A stretch of 64,000 nucleotides of DNA from Ptiloglossa arizonensis. Lineage: Eukaryota; Arthropoda; Insecta; Hymenoptera; Colletidae. A model generated the notes under the pieces. That model had not been told where the DNA came from. It made no database searches and saw only the letters and a list, made by a program, of their open reading frames with translations. How positions within the stretch are numbered: position 1 is the stretch's first letter; each line of letters opens with the position of its first letter. The DNA lies in NCBI RefSeq assembly GCF_051014685.1, contig NW_027479035.1, positions 186,001 through 250,000 of the forward strand, read 5' to 3'. Shown here piece by piece: positions 49,168 through 60,527 of this stretch. The position numbers were made by a program, and so were the translations under genes.

Positions 49168-51791
49168 CAACGCTTGAAAAACTCAAAATTTTCGCAGTTC
49201 TGTTGCCCGAAACGAATAACTAGAACGGGCTAGGGGAAAAGTACGCATACCGTTGTAATCGGCGAGTTTCTACTTTCAGATGCAACAGAAATTTTGCGGA
49301 ATGGTCAATCCGTTCGCGAGATATGGCAGTTTGGAAGTAAGAAACGCTTGAGAAACTCAAAATTTTCGCAGTTCTGATGCTCGAAACGAATAACTAGAAC
49401 GGCCTAGGGGAAAAGTACGCATAGTGTTGTAATCGGGCGAGTTTCTACTTTCAGATGCAACAGAAATTTTGCGGATTGGTCAATCCGTTCGCGAGATATG
49501 GCAGTTTGGAGGTAAGAAACGCTTGAGAAACTCAAAATTTTCGCAGTTCTGATGCTCGAAACGAATAACTAGAACGGCCTAAGGGAAAAGTACGCATAGT
49601 GTTGTAATCGGGCGAGTTTCTACTTTCAGATGCAACAGAAATTTTGCGGATTGGTCAATCCGTTCGCGAGATATGGCAGTTTGGAAGTAAGAAACGCTTG
49701 AGAAACTCAAAATTTTCGCAGTCCTGATGCTCGAAACGAATAACTAGAACGGGCTAGGGGAAAAGTACGCACACCGTTGTAATCGGGCGAGTTTCTACTT
49801 TCAGATGCAACAGAAATTTTGCGGATTGGTCAATCCGTTCGCGAGATATGGCAGTTTGGAGGTAAGAAACGCTTGAGAAACTCAAAATTTTCGCAGTTCT
49901 GATGCTCGAAACGAATAACTAGAACGGCCTAGGGGAAAAGTACGCATAGTGTTGTAATCGGGCGAGTTTCTACTTTCAGATGCAAGAGAAATTTTGCGGA
50001 TTGGTGAATCCGTTCGCGAGTTATGGCAGTTTGGAGGTAAGAAACGCTTGAGAAACTCAAAATTTTCGCAGTTCTGATGCTCGAAACGAATAACTAGAAC
50101 GGCCTAGGGGAAAAGTACGCATAGTATTGTAATCGGGCGAGTTTCTACTTTCAGATGCAACAGAAATTTTGCGGATTTGTCAATCCGTTCGCGAGATATG
50201 GCAGTTTGGAAGTAAGAAACGCTTGAGAAACTCAAAATTTTCGCAGTTCTGATGCTCGACAAGCATAACTGGAACGGCCTAGGGGAAAAGTACGCACACC
50301 GTTGTAATCGGGCGAGTTTCTACTTTCAGATGCAACAGAAATTTTGCGGATTGGTCAATCCGTTCGCGAGATATGGCAGTTTGGAGGTAAGCAACGCTTG
50401 AAAAACTCAAAATTTTCGCAGTTCTGTTGCTCGAAACGAATAACTAGAACGGGCTAGGGGAAAAGTACGCATACCGTTGTAATCGGGCGAATTTCTACTT
50501 TCTGATGCAACAGAAATTTTGCGGATTGGTCAATCCGTTCGCGAGATATGGCAGTTTGGGAGTAAGCAACGCTTGAAAAACTCAAAATTTTCGCAGTTCT
50601 GTTGCTCGAAACGAATAACTAGAACGGGCTAGGGGAAAAGTACGCACACCGTTGTAATCGGGCGAGTTTCTACTTTCAGATGCAACAGAAATTTTGCGGA
50701 TTGGTCAATCGGTTCGCGAGATATGGCAGTTTGAAGGTAAGCAACGCTTGAAAAACTCAAAATTTTCGCAGTTCTGTTGCCCGAAACGAATAACTAGAAC
50801 GGGCTAGGGGAAAAGTACGCATACCGTTGTAATCGGGCGAGTTTCTACTTTCAGATGCAACAGAAATTTTGCGGATTGGTCAATCCGTTCGCGAGATATG
50901 GCAGTTTGGAAGTAAGACTCGCTTGAGAAACTCAAAATTTTCGCAGTTCTGATGCTCGAAACGAATAACTAGAACGGCCTAGGGGAAAAGTACGCATACC
51001 GCTGTAATCGGGCGAGTTTCTACTTTCACATGCAACAGAAATTTTGCGGATTGGTCAAACCGTTCCCGAGATATGGCAGTTTGCATGTAAGCAACGCTTG
51101 AAAAACTCAAAATTTTCGCAGTTCTGTTGCTCGAAACGAATAACTAGAACGGGCTAGGGGAAAAGTACGCATACCGTTGTAATCGGGCGAGTTTCTACTT
51201 TCTGATGCAACAGAAATTTTGCGGATTGGTCAATCCGTTCGCGAGATATGGCAGTTTGGGAGTAAGCAACGCTTGAAAAACTCAAAATTTTCGCAGTTCT
51301 GTTGCTCGAAACGAATAACTAGAACGGCCTACGGGAAAAGTACGCATACCGTTGTAATCGGGCGAGTTTCTACTTTCAGATGCAACAGAAATTTTGCGGA
51401 TTGGTCAATCCGTTCGCGAGTTATGGCAGTTTGGAGGTAAGAAACGCTTGAGAAACTCAAAATTTTCGCAGTTCTGATGCTCGAAACGAATAACTAGAAC
51501 GGCCTACGGGAAAAGTACGCATAGTGTTGTAATCGGGCGAGTTTCTACTTTCAGATGCAACAGAAATTTTGCGGATTGGACAATCCGTTCGCGAGATATG
51601 GCAGTTTGGAAGTAAGAAACGCTTGAGAAACTCAAAATTCTCGCAGTTCTGTTGCTCGAAACGAATAACTAGAACGGGCTAGGGGAAAAGTACGCACACC
51701 GTTGTAATCGGGCGAGTTTCTACTTTCAGATGCAACAGAAATTTTGCGGATTGGTCAATCCGTTCGCGAGATATGGCAGTTTGGAGGTAAG
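49168..51791. repeat. Module P (shortened) followed by a partial 11-monomer HOR
   Basis: Starts with the CGGCGAG monomer near 49261. The monomer at 49692 is a hybrid: TCCTGATG start, GGGCTAGG/CACACCG end. It removes five monomers relative to 43568-45490. The CAAGAG, GTATTG and AACTGGAACGG monomers follow, then the 11-monomer order from 50392. The monomer at 50742 goes straight to the GAAGTAAG/ACTCGC junction, skipping two monomers including the GCGCCGAG one. The final monomer (51617) is the same hybrid type as 48993. Confidence 0.85.
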
Positions 51792-53538
51792 CAACGCTTG
51801 AAAAACTCAAAATTTTCGCAGTTCTGTTGCCCGAAACGAATAACTAGAACGGGCTAGGGGAAAAGTACGCATACCGTTGTAATCGGCGAGTTTCTACTTT
51901 CAGATGCAACAGAAATTTTGCGGAATGGTCAATCCGTTCGCGAGATATGGCAGTTTGGAAGTAAGAAACGCTTGAGAAACTCAAAATTTTCGCAGTTCTG
52001 ATGCTCGAAACGAATAACTAGAACGGCCTAGGGGAAAAGTACGCATAGTGTTGTAATCGGGCGAGTTTCTACTTTCAGATGCAACAGAAATTTTGCGGAT
52101 TGGTCAATCCGTTCGCGAGATATGGCAGTTTGGAGGTAAGAAACGCTTGAGAAACTCAAAATTTTCGCAGTTCTGATGCTCGAAACGAATAACTAGAACG
52201 GCCTAAGGGAAAAGTACGCATAGTGTTGTAATCGGGCGAGTTTCTACTTTCAGATGCAACAGAAATTTTGCGGATTGGTCAATCCGTTCGCGAGATATGG
52301 CAGTTTGGAAGTAAGAAACGCTTGAGAAACTCAAAATTTTCGCAGTCCTGATGCTCGAAACGAATAACTAGGACGGCCTAGGGGAAAAGTACGCATAGTG
52401 TTGTAGTCGGGGGAGTTTCTACTTTCAGATGCAACAGAAATTTTGCGGATTGGTCAATCCGTTCGCGAGATATGGCAGTTTGGAGGTAAGAAACGCTCGA
52501 GAAACTCAAAATTTTCGCAGTTCTGATACTCGACAAGCATAACTAGAACGGCCTAGGGGAAAAGTACGCACACCGTTGTAATCGGGCGAGTTTCTACTTT
52601 CAGATGCAACAGAAATTTTGCGGATTGGTCAATCCGTTCGCGAGATATGGCAGTTTGGAGGTAAGCAACGCTTGAAAAACTCAAAATTTTCGCAGTTCTG
52701 TTGCCCGAAACGAATAACTAGAACGGGCTAGGTGAAAAGTACGCATACCGTTGTAATCGGCGAGTTTCTACTTTCAGATGCAACAGAAATTTTGCGGAAT
52801 GGTCAATCCGTTCGCGAGATATGGCAGTTTGGAGGTAAGAAACGCTCGAGAAACTCAAAATTTTCGCAGTTCTGATGCTCGACAAGCATAACTAGAACGG
52901 CCTAGGGGAAAAGTACGCACACCGTTGTAATCGGGCGAGTTTCTACTTTCTGATGCAACAGAAATTTTGCGGATTGGTCAATCCGTTCGCGAGATATGGC
53001 AGTTTGGAGGTAAGCAACGCTTGAAAAACTCAAAATTTTCGCAGTTCTGTTGCTCGAAACGAATAACTAGAACGGGCTAGGGGAAAAGTACGCATACCGT
53101 TGTAATCGGGCGAGTTTCTACTTTCTGATGCAACAGAAATTTTGCGGATTGGTCAATCCGTTCGCGAGATATGGCAGTTTGGAGGTAAGCAACGCTTGAA
53201 AAACTCAAAATTTTCGCAGTTCTGTTGCTCGAAACGAATAACTAGAACGGGCTAGGGGAAAAGTACGCACACCGTTGTAATCGGGCGAGTTTCTACTTTC
53301 AGATGCAACAGAAATTTTGCGGATTGGTCAATCCGTTCGCGAGATATGGCAGTTTGGAGGTAAGAAACGCTTGAGAAACTCAAAATTTTCGCAGTTCTGA
53401 TGCTCGAAACGAATAACTAGAACGGCCTAGGGGAAAAGTACGCATAGTGTTGTAATCGGGCGAGTTTCTACTTTCAAATGCAAGAGAAATTTTGCGGATT
53501 GGTGAATCCGTTCGCGAGTTATGGCAGTTTGGAGGTAA
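51792..53538. repeat. Module P, displaced copy of 43568-45315
   Basis: Ten monomers match 43568-45315 in order, 8224 bp apart. They share the private variants CTAGGTGAAAAG (near 52730) and CAAATGCAAGAG (near 53476). The copy ends in a 15-bp deletion at its right edge. Confidence 0.88.
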
Positions 53539-53699
53539 CTCAAAATTTTCGCAGTTCTGATGCTCGAAACGAATAACTAGAACGGCCTAGGGGAAAAGTA
53601 CGCATACCGCTGTAATCGGGCGAGTTTCTACTTTCACATGCAACAGAAATTTTGCGGATTGGTCAATCCGTTCCCGAGATATGGCAGTTTGCATGTAAG
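53539..53699. repeat. Short monomer (161 bp) beside a 15-bp deletion
   Basis: At 53531-53541 the sequence runs GGAGGTAACTC where others have GGAGGTAAG, a monomer start, then AACTC. Fifteen bases are missing across the monomer junction, leaving only AA as possible microhomology. This is the largest indel seen in the window and the junction between module P and a partial 11-monomer HOR. Confidence 0.92.
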
Positions 53700-54574
53700 C
53701 AACGCTTGAAAAACTCAAAATTTTCGCAGTTCTGTTGCTCGAAACGAATAACTAGAACGGGCTAGGGGAAAAGTACGCATACCGTTGTAATCGGGCGAGT
53801 TTCTACTTTCTGATGCAACAGAAATTTTGCGGATTGGTCAATCCGTTCGCGAGATATGGCAGTTTGGGAGTAAGCAACGCTTGAAAAACTCAAAATTTTC
53901 GCAGTTCTGTTGCTCGAAACGAATAACTAGAACGGCCTACGGGAAAAGTACGCATACCGTTGTAATCGGGCGAGTTTCTACTTTCAGATGCAACAGAAAT
54001 TTTGCGGATTGGTCAATCCGTTCGCGAGTTATGGCAGTTTGGAGGTAAGAAACGCTTGAGAAACTCAAAATTTTCGCAGTTCTGATGCTCGAAACGAATA
54101 ACTAGAACGGCCTACGGGAAAAGTACGCATAGTGTTGTAATCGGGCGAGTTTCTACTTTCAGATGCAACAGAAATTTTGCGGATTGGACAATCCGTTCGC
54201 GAGATATGGCAGTTTGGAAGTAAGAAACGCTTGAGAAACTCAAAATTCTCGCAGTTCTGATGCTCGAAACGAATAACTAGGACGGCCTAGGGGAAAAGTA
54301 CGCATAGTGTTGTAGTCGGGGTAGTTTCTACTTTCAGATGCAACAGAAATTTTGCGGATTGGTCAATCCGTTCGCGAGATATGGCAGTTTGGAGGTAAGA
54401 AACGCTCGAGAAACTCAAAATTTTCGCAGTTCTGATGCTCGACAAGCATAACTAGAACGGCCTAGGGGAAAAGTACGCACACCGTTGTAATCGGGCGAGT
54501 TTCTACTTTCAGATGCAACAGAAATTTTGCGGATTGGTCAATCCGTTCGCGAGATATGGCAGTTTGGAGGTAAG
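53700..54574. repeat. Partial 11-monomer HOR (last five monomers)
   Basis: Follows the order CATACCG/GGGAGTAAG, CTACGGG, CTACGGG with GGACAATCC, AAATTCTCG with GGACGG, GACAAGC. A private change, GTCGGGGTAG, lies near 54319. It leads directly into a complete copy at 54575. Confidence 0.87.
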
Positions 54575-56500
54575 CAACGCTTGAAAAACTCAAAATTTTC
54601 GCAGTTCTGTTGCCCGAAACGAATAACTAGAACGGGCTAGGGGAAAAGTACGCATACCGTTGTAATCGGGCGAATTTCTACTTTCTGATGCAACAGAAAT
54701 TTTGCGGATTGGTCAATCCGTTCGCGAGATATGGCAGTTTGGGAGTAAGCAACGCTTGAAAAACTCAAAATTTTCGCAGTTCTGTTGCTCGAAACGAATA
54801 ACTAGAACGGGCTAGGGGAAAAGTACGCACACCGTTGTAATCGGGCGAGTTTCTACTTTCAGATGCAACAGAAATTTTGCGGATTGGTCAATCGGTTCGC
54901 GAGATATGGCAGTTTGAAGGTAAGCAACGCTTGAAAAACTCAAAATTTTCGCAGTTCTGTTGCCCGAAACGAATAACTAGAACGGGCTAGGGGAAAAGTA
55001 CGCATACCGTTGTAATCGGGCGAGTTTCTACTTTCAGATGCAACAGAAATTTTGCGGATTGGTCAATCCGTTCGCGAGTTATGGCAGTTTGGAGGTAAGA
55101 AACGCGCCGAGAAACTCAAAATTTTCGCAGTTCTGATGCTCGAAACGAATAACTAGAACGGCCTAGGGGAAAAGTACGCACAGTGTTGTAATCGGGCGAG
55201 TTTCTACTTTCAGATGCAACAGAAATTTTGCGGATTGATCAATCCGTTCGCGAGATATGGCAGTTTGGAAGTAAGAAACGCTTGAGAAACTCAAAATTTT
55301 CGCAGTTCTGATGCTCGAAACGAATAACTAGAACGGCCTAGGGGAAAAGTACGCACACCGTTGTAATCGGGCGAGTTTCTACTTTCAGATGCAACAGAAA
55401 TTTTGCGGATTGGTCAATCCGTTCGCGAGATATGGCAGTTTGGAAGTAAGACTCGCTTGAGAAACTCAAAATTTTCGCAGTTCTGATGCTCGAAACGAAT
55501 AACTAGAACGGCCTAGGGGAAAAGTACGCATACCGCTGTAATCGGGCGAGTTTCTACTTTCACATGCAACAGAAATTTTGCGGATTGGTCAATCCGTTCC
55601 CGAGATATGGCAGTTTGCATGTAAGCAACGCTTGAAAAACTCAAAATTTTCGCAGTTCTGTTGCTCGAAACGAATAACTAGAACGGGCTAGGGGAAAAGT
55701 ACGCATACCGTTGTAATCGGGCGAGTTTCTACTTTCTGATGCAACAGAAATTTTGCGGATTGGTCAATCCGTTCGCGAGATATGGCAGTTTGGGAGTAAG
55801 CAACGCTTGAAAAACTCAAAATTTTCGCAGTTCTGTTGCTCGAAACGAATAACTAGAACGGCCTACGGGAAAAGTACGCATACCGTTGTAATCGGGCGAG
55901 TTTCTACTTTCAGATGCAACAGAAATTTTGCGGATTGGTCAATCCGTTCGCGAGTTATGGCAGTTTGGAGGTAAGAAACGCTTGAGAAACTCAAAATTTT
56001 CGCAGTTCTGATGCTCGAAACGAATAACTAGAACGGCCTACGGGAAAAGTACGCATAGTGTTGTAATCGGGCGAGTTTCTACTTTCAGATGCAACAGAAA
56101 TTTTGCGGATTGGACAATCCGTTCGCGAGATATGGCAGTTTGGAAGTAAGAAACGCTTGAGAAACTCAAAATTCTCGCAGTTCTGATGCTCGAAACGAAT
56201 AACTAGGACGGCCTAGGGGAAAAGTACGCATAGTGTTGTAGTCGGGGGAGTTTCTACTTTCAGATGCAACAGAAATTTTGCGGATTGGTCAATCCGTTCG
56301 CGAGATATGGCAGTTTGGAGGTAAGAAACGCTCGAGAAACTCAAAATTTTCGCAGTTCTGATGCTCGACAAGCATAACTAGAACGGCCTAGGGGAAAAGT
56401 ACGCACACCGTTGTAATCGGGCGAGTTTCTACTTTCAGATGCAACAGAAATTTTGCGGATTGGTCAATCCGTTCGCGAGATATGGCAGTTTGGAGGTAAG
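54575..56500. repeat. 11-monomer HOR (1926 bp), copy C
   Basis: Full order as in copy A, beginning with the hybrid TTGCCCG/CGAATTTC monomer. It contains the CGCGCCGAG insertion near 55105 and the perfect palindrome at 55231-55246. Confidence 0.9.
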
Positions 56501-58426
56501 CAACGCTTGAAAAACTCAAAATTTTCGCAGTTCTGTTGCCCGAAACGAATAACTAGAACGGGCTAGGGGAAAAGTACGCATACCGTTGTAATCGGGCGAA
56601 TTTCTACTTTCTGATGCAACAGAAATTTTGCGGATTGGTCAATCCGTTCGCGAGATATGGCAGTTTGGGAGTAAGCAACGCTTGAAAAACTCAAAATTTT
56701 CGCAGTTCTGTTGCTCGAAACGAATAACTAGAACGGGCTAGGGGAAAAGTACGCACACCGTTGTAATCGGGCGAGTTTCTACTTTCAGATGCAACAGAAA
56801 TTTTGCGGATTGGTCAATCGGTTCGCGAGATATGGCAGTTTGAAGGTAAGCAACGCTTGAAAAACTCAAAATTTTCGCAGTTCTGTTGCCCGAAACGAAT
56901 AACTAGAACGGGCTAGGGGAAAAGTACGCATACCGTTGTAATCGGGCGAGTTTCTACTTTCAGATGCAACAGAAATTTTGCGGATTGGTCAATCCGTTCG
57001 CGAGTTATGGCAGTTTGGAGGTAAGATACGCGCCGAGAAACTCAAAATTTTCGCAGTTCTGATGCTCGAAACGAATAACTAGAACGGCCTAGGGGAAAAG
57101 TACGCACAGTGTTGTAATCGGGCGAGATTCTACTTTCAGATGCAACAGAAATTTTGCGGATTGATCAATCCGTTCGCGAGATATGGCAGTTTGGAAGTAA
57201 GAAACGCTTGAGAAACTCAAAATTTTCGCAGTTCTGATGCTCGAAACGAATAACTAGAACGGCCTAGGGGAAAAGTACGCACACCGTTGTAATCGGGCGA
57301 GTTTCTACTTTCAGATGCAACAGAAATTTTGCGGATTGGTCAATCCGTTCGCGAGATATGGCAGTTTGGAAGTAAGACTCGCTTGAGAAACTCAAAATTT
57401 TCGCAGTTCTGATGCTCGAAACGAATAACTAGAACGGCCTAGGGGAAAAGTACGCATACCGCTGTAATCGGGCGAGTTTCTACTTTCACATGCAACAGAA
57501 ATTTTGCGGATTGGTCAATCCGTTCCCGAGATATGGCAGTTTGCATGTAAGCAACGCTTGAAAAACTCAAAATTTTCGCAGTTCTGTTGCTCGAAACGAA
57601 TAACTAGAACGGGCTAGGGGAAAAGTACGCATACCGTTGTAATCGGGCGAGTTTCTACTTTCTGATGCAACAGAAATTTTGCGGATTGGTCAATCCGTTC
57701 GCGAGATATGGCAGTTTGGGAGTAAGCAACGCTTGAAAAACTCAAAATTTTCGCAGTTCTGTTGCTCGAAACGAATAACTAGAACGGCCTACGGGAAAAG
57801 TACGCATACCGTTGTAATCGGGCGAGTTTCTACTTTCAGATGCAACAGAAATTTTGCGGATTGGTCAATCCGTTCGCGAGTTATGGCAGTTTGGAGGTAA
57901 GAAACGCTTGAGAAACTCAAAATTTTCGCAGTTCTGATGCTCGAAACGAATAACTAGAACGGCCTACGGGAAAAGTACGCATAGTGTTGTAATCGGGCGA
58001 GTTTCTACTTTCAGATGCAATAGAAATTTTGCGGATTGGACAATCCGTTCGCGAGATATGGCAGTTTGGAAGTAAGAAACGCTTGAGAAACTCAAAATTC
58101 TCGCAGTTCTGATGCTCGAAACGAATAACTAGGACGGCCTAGGGGAAAAGTACGCATAGTGTTGTAGTCGGGGGAGTTTCTACTTTCAGATGCAACAGAA
58201 ATTTTGCGGATTGGTCAATCCGTTCGCGAGATATGGCAGTTTGGAGGTAAGAAACGCTCGAGAAACTCAAAATTTTCGCAGTTCTGATGCTCGACAAGCA
58301 TAACTAGAACGGCCTAGGGGAAAAGTACGCACACCGTTGTAATCGGGCGAGTTTCTACTTTCAGATGCAACAGAAATTTTGCGGATTGGTCAATCCGTTC
58401 GCGAGATATGGCAGTTTGGAGGTAAG
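56501..58426. repeat. 11-monomer HOR (1926 bp), copy D
   Basis: Same order and length as copy C. Private changes noticed: GTAAGATACG near 57027, GCGAGATTC near 57127, and GCAATAGAAA at 58021. Confidence 0.9.
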
Positions 58427-60527
58427 CAACGCTTGAAAAACTCAAAATTCTCGCAGTTCTGATGCTCGAAACGAATAACTAGGACGGCCTAGGGGAAAAG
58501 TACGCATAGTGTTGTAGTCGGGGGAGTTTCTACTTTCAGATGCAACAGAAATTTTGCGGATTGGTCAATCCGTTCGCGAGATATGGCAGTTTGGAGGTAA
58601 GAAACGCTCGAGAAACTCAAAATTTTCGCAGTTCTGATGCTCGACAAGCATAACTAGAACGGCCTAGGGGAAAAGTACGCACACCGTTGTAATCGGACGA
58701 GTTTCTACTTTCAGATGCAACAGAAATTTTGCGGATTGGTCAATCCGTTCGCGAGATATGGCAGTTTGGAGGTAAGCAACGCTTGAAAAACTCAAAATTT
58801 TCGCAGTTCTGTTGCCCGAAACGAATAACTAGAACGGGCTAGGGGAAAAGTACGCATACCGTTGTAATCGGGCGAATTTCTACTTTCTGATGCAACAGAA
58901 ATTTTGCGGATTGGTCAATCCGTTCGCGAGATATGGCAGTTTGGGAGTAAGCAACGCTTGAAAAACTCAAAATTTTCGCAGTTCTGTTGCTCGAAACGAA
59001 TAACTAGAACGGGCTAGGGGAAAAGTACGCACACCGTTGTAATCGGGCGAGTTTCTACTTTCAGATGCAACAGAAATTTTGCGGATTGGTCAATCCGTTC
59101 GCGAGTTATGGCAGTTTGGAGGTAAGAAACGCGCCGAGAAACTCAAAATTTTCGCAGTTCTGATGCTCGAAACGAATAACTAGAACGGCCTAGGGGAAAA
59201 GTACGCACAGTGTTGTAATCGGGCGAGTTTCTACTTTCAGATGCAACAGAAATTTTGCGGATTGATCAATCCGTTCGCGAGATATGGCAGTTTGGAAGTA
59301 AGAAACGCTTGAGAAACTCAAAATTTTCGCAGTTCTGATGCTCGAAACGAATAACTAGAACGGCCTAGGGGAAAAGTACGCACACCGTTGTAATCGGGCG
59401 AGTTTCTACTTTCAGATGCAACAGAAATTTTGCGGATTGGTCAATCCGTTCGCGAGATATGGCAGTTTGGAAGTAAGACTCGCTTGAGAAACTCAAAATT
59501 TTCGCAGTTCTGATGCTCGAAACGAATAACTAGAACGGCCTAGGGGAAAAGTACGCATACCGCTGTAATCGGGCGAGTTTCTACTTTCACATGCAACAGA
59601 AATTTTGCGGATTGGTCAATCCGTTCCCGAGATATGGCAGTTTGCATGTAAGCAACGCTTGAAAAACTCAAAATTTTCGCAGTTCTGTTGCTCGAAACGA
59701 ATAACTAGAACGGGCTAGGGGAAAAGTACGCATACCGTTGTAATCGGGCGAGTTTCTACTTTCTGATGCAACAGAAATTTTGCGGATTGGTCAATCCGTT
59801 CGCGAGATATGGCAGTTTGGGAGTAAGCAACGCTTGAAAAACTCAAAATTTTCGCAGTTCTGTTGCTCGAAACGAATAACTAGAACGGCCTACGGGAAAA
59901 GTACGCATACCGTTGTAATCGGGCGAGTTTCTACTTTCAGATGCAACAGAAATTTTGCGGATTGGTCAATCCGTTCGCGAGTTATGGCAGTTTGGAGGTA
60001 AGAAACGCTTGAGAAACTCAAAATTTTCGCAGTTCTGATGCTCGAAACGAATAACTAGAACGGCCTACGGGAAAAGTACGCATAGTGTTGTAATCGGGCG
60101 AGTTTCTACTTTCAGATGCAACAGAAATTTTGCGGATTGGACAATCCGTTCGCGAGATATGGCAGTTTGGAAGTAAGAAACGCTTGAGAAACTCAAAATT
60201 CTCGCAGTTCTGATGCTCGAAACGAATAACTAGGACGGCCTAGGGGAAAAGTACGCATAGTGTTGTAGTCGGGGGAGTTTCTACTTTCAGATGCAACAGA
60301 AATTTTGCGGATTGGTCAATCCGTTCGCGAGATATGGCAGTTTGGAGGTAAGAAACGCTCGAGAAACTCAAAATTTTCGCAGTTCTGATGCTCGACAAGC
60401 ATAACTAGAACGGCCTAGGGGAAAAGTACGCACACCGTTGTAATCGGGCGAGTTTCTACTTTCAGATGCAACAGAAATTTTGCGGATTGGTCAATCCGTT
60501 CGCGAGATATGGCAGTTTGGAGGTAAG
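58427..60527. repeat. 11-monomer HOR, copy E (2101 bp, rearranged to 12 monomers)
   Basis: Begins with a 350-bp dimer (58427-58776) that duplicates the last two monomers of copy D (58077-58426). The monomer at 58952 is a hybrid with a CACACCG body and a CGAGTTATGG end, removing one monomer and the CAATCGG marker. The net result is 12 monomers plus the one-base CGCGCCGAG insertion near 59132. Confidence 0.88.

Noticed and set aside
46669..60001. Seven identical open frames of 73 codons at 46669, 48595, 51219, 53827, 55753, 57679 and 59780 on the + strand
   Set aside because: They start with TTG inside the monomer, span a monomer junction and simply recur with the 11-monomer HOR. The unit length of 175 is not a multiple of three, stops occur in other monomers at the same place, and there is no promoter, codon bias or recognisable domain. 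Their repetition reflects DNA duplication, not protein conservation.
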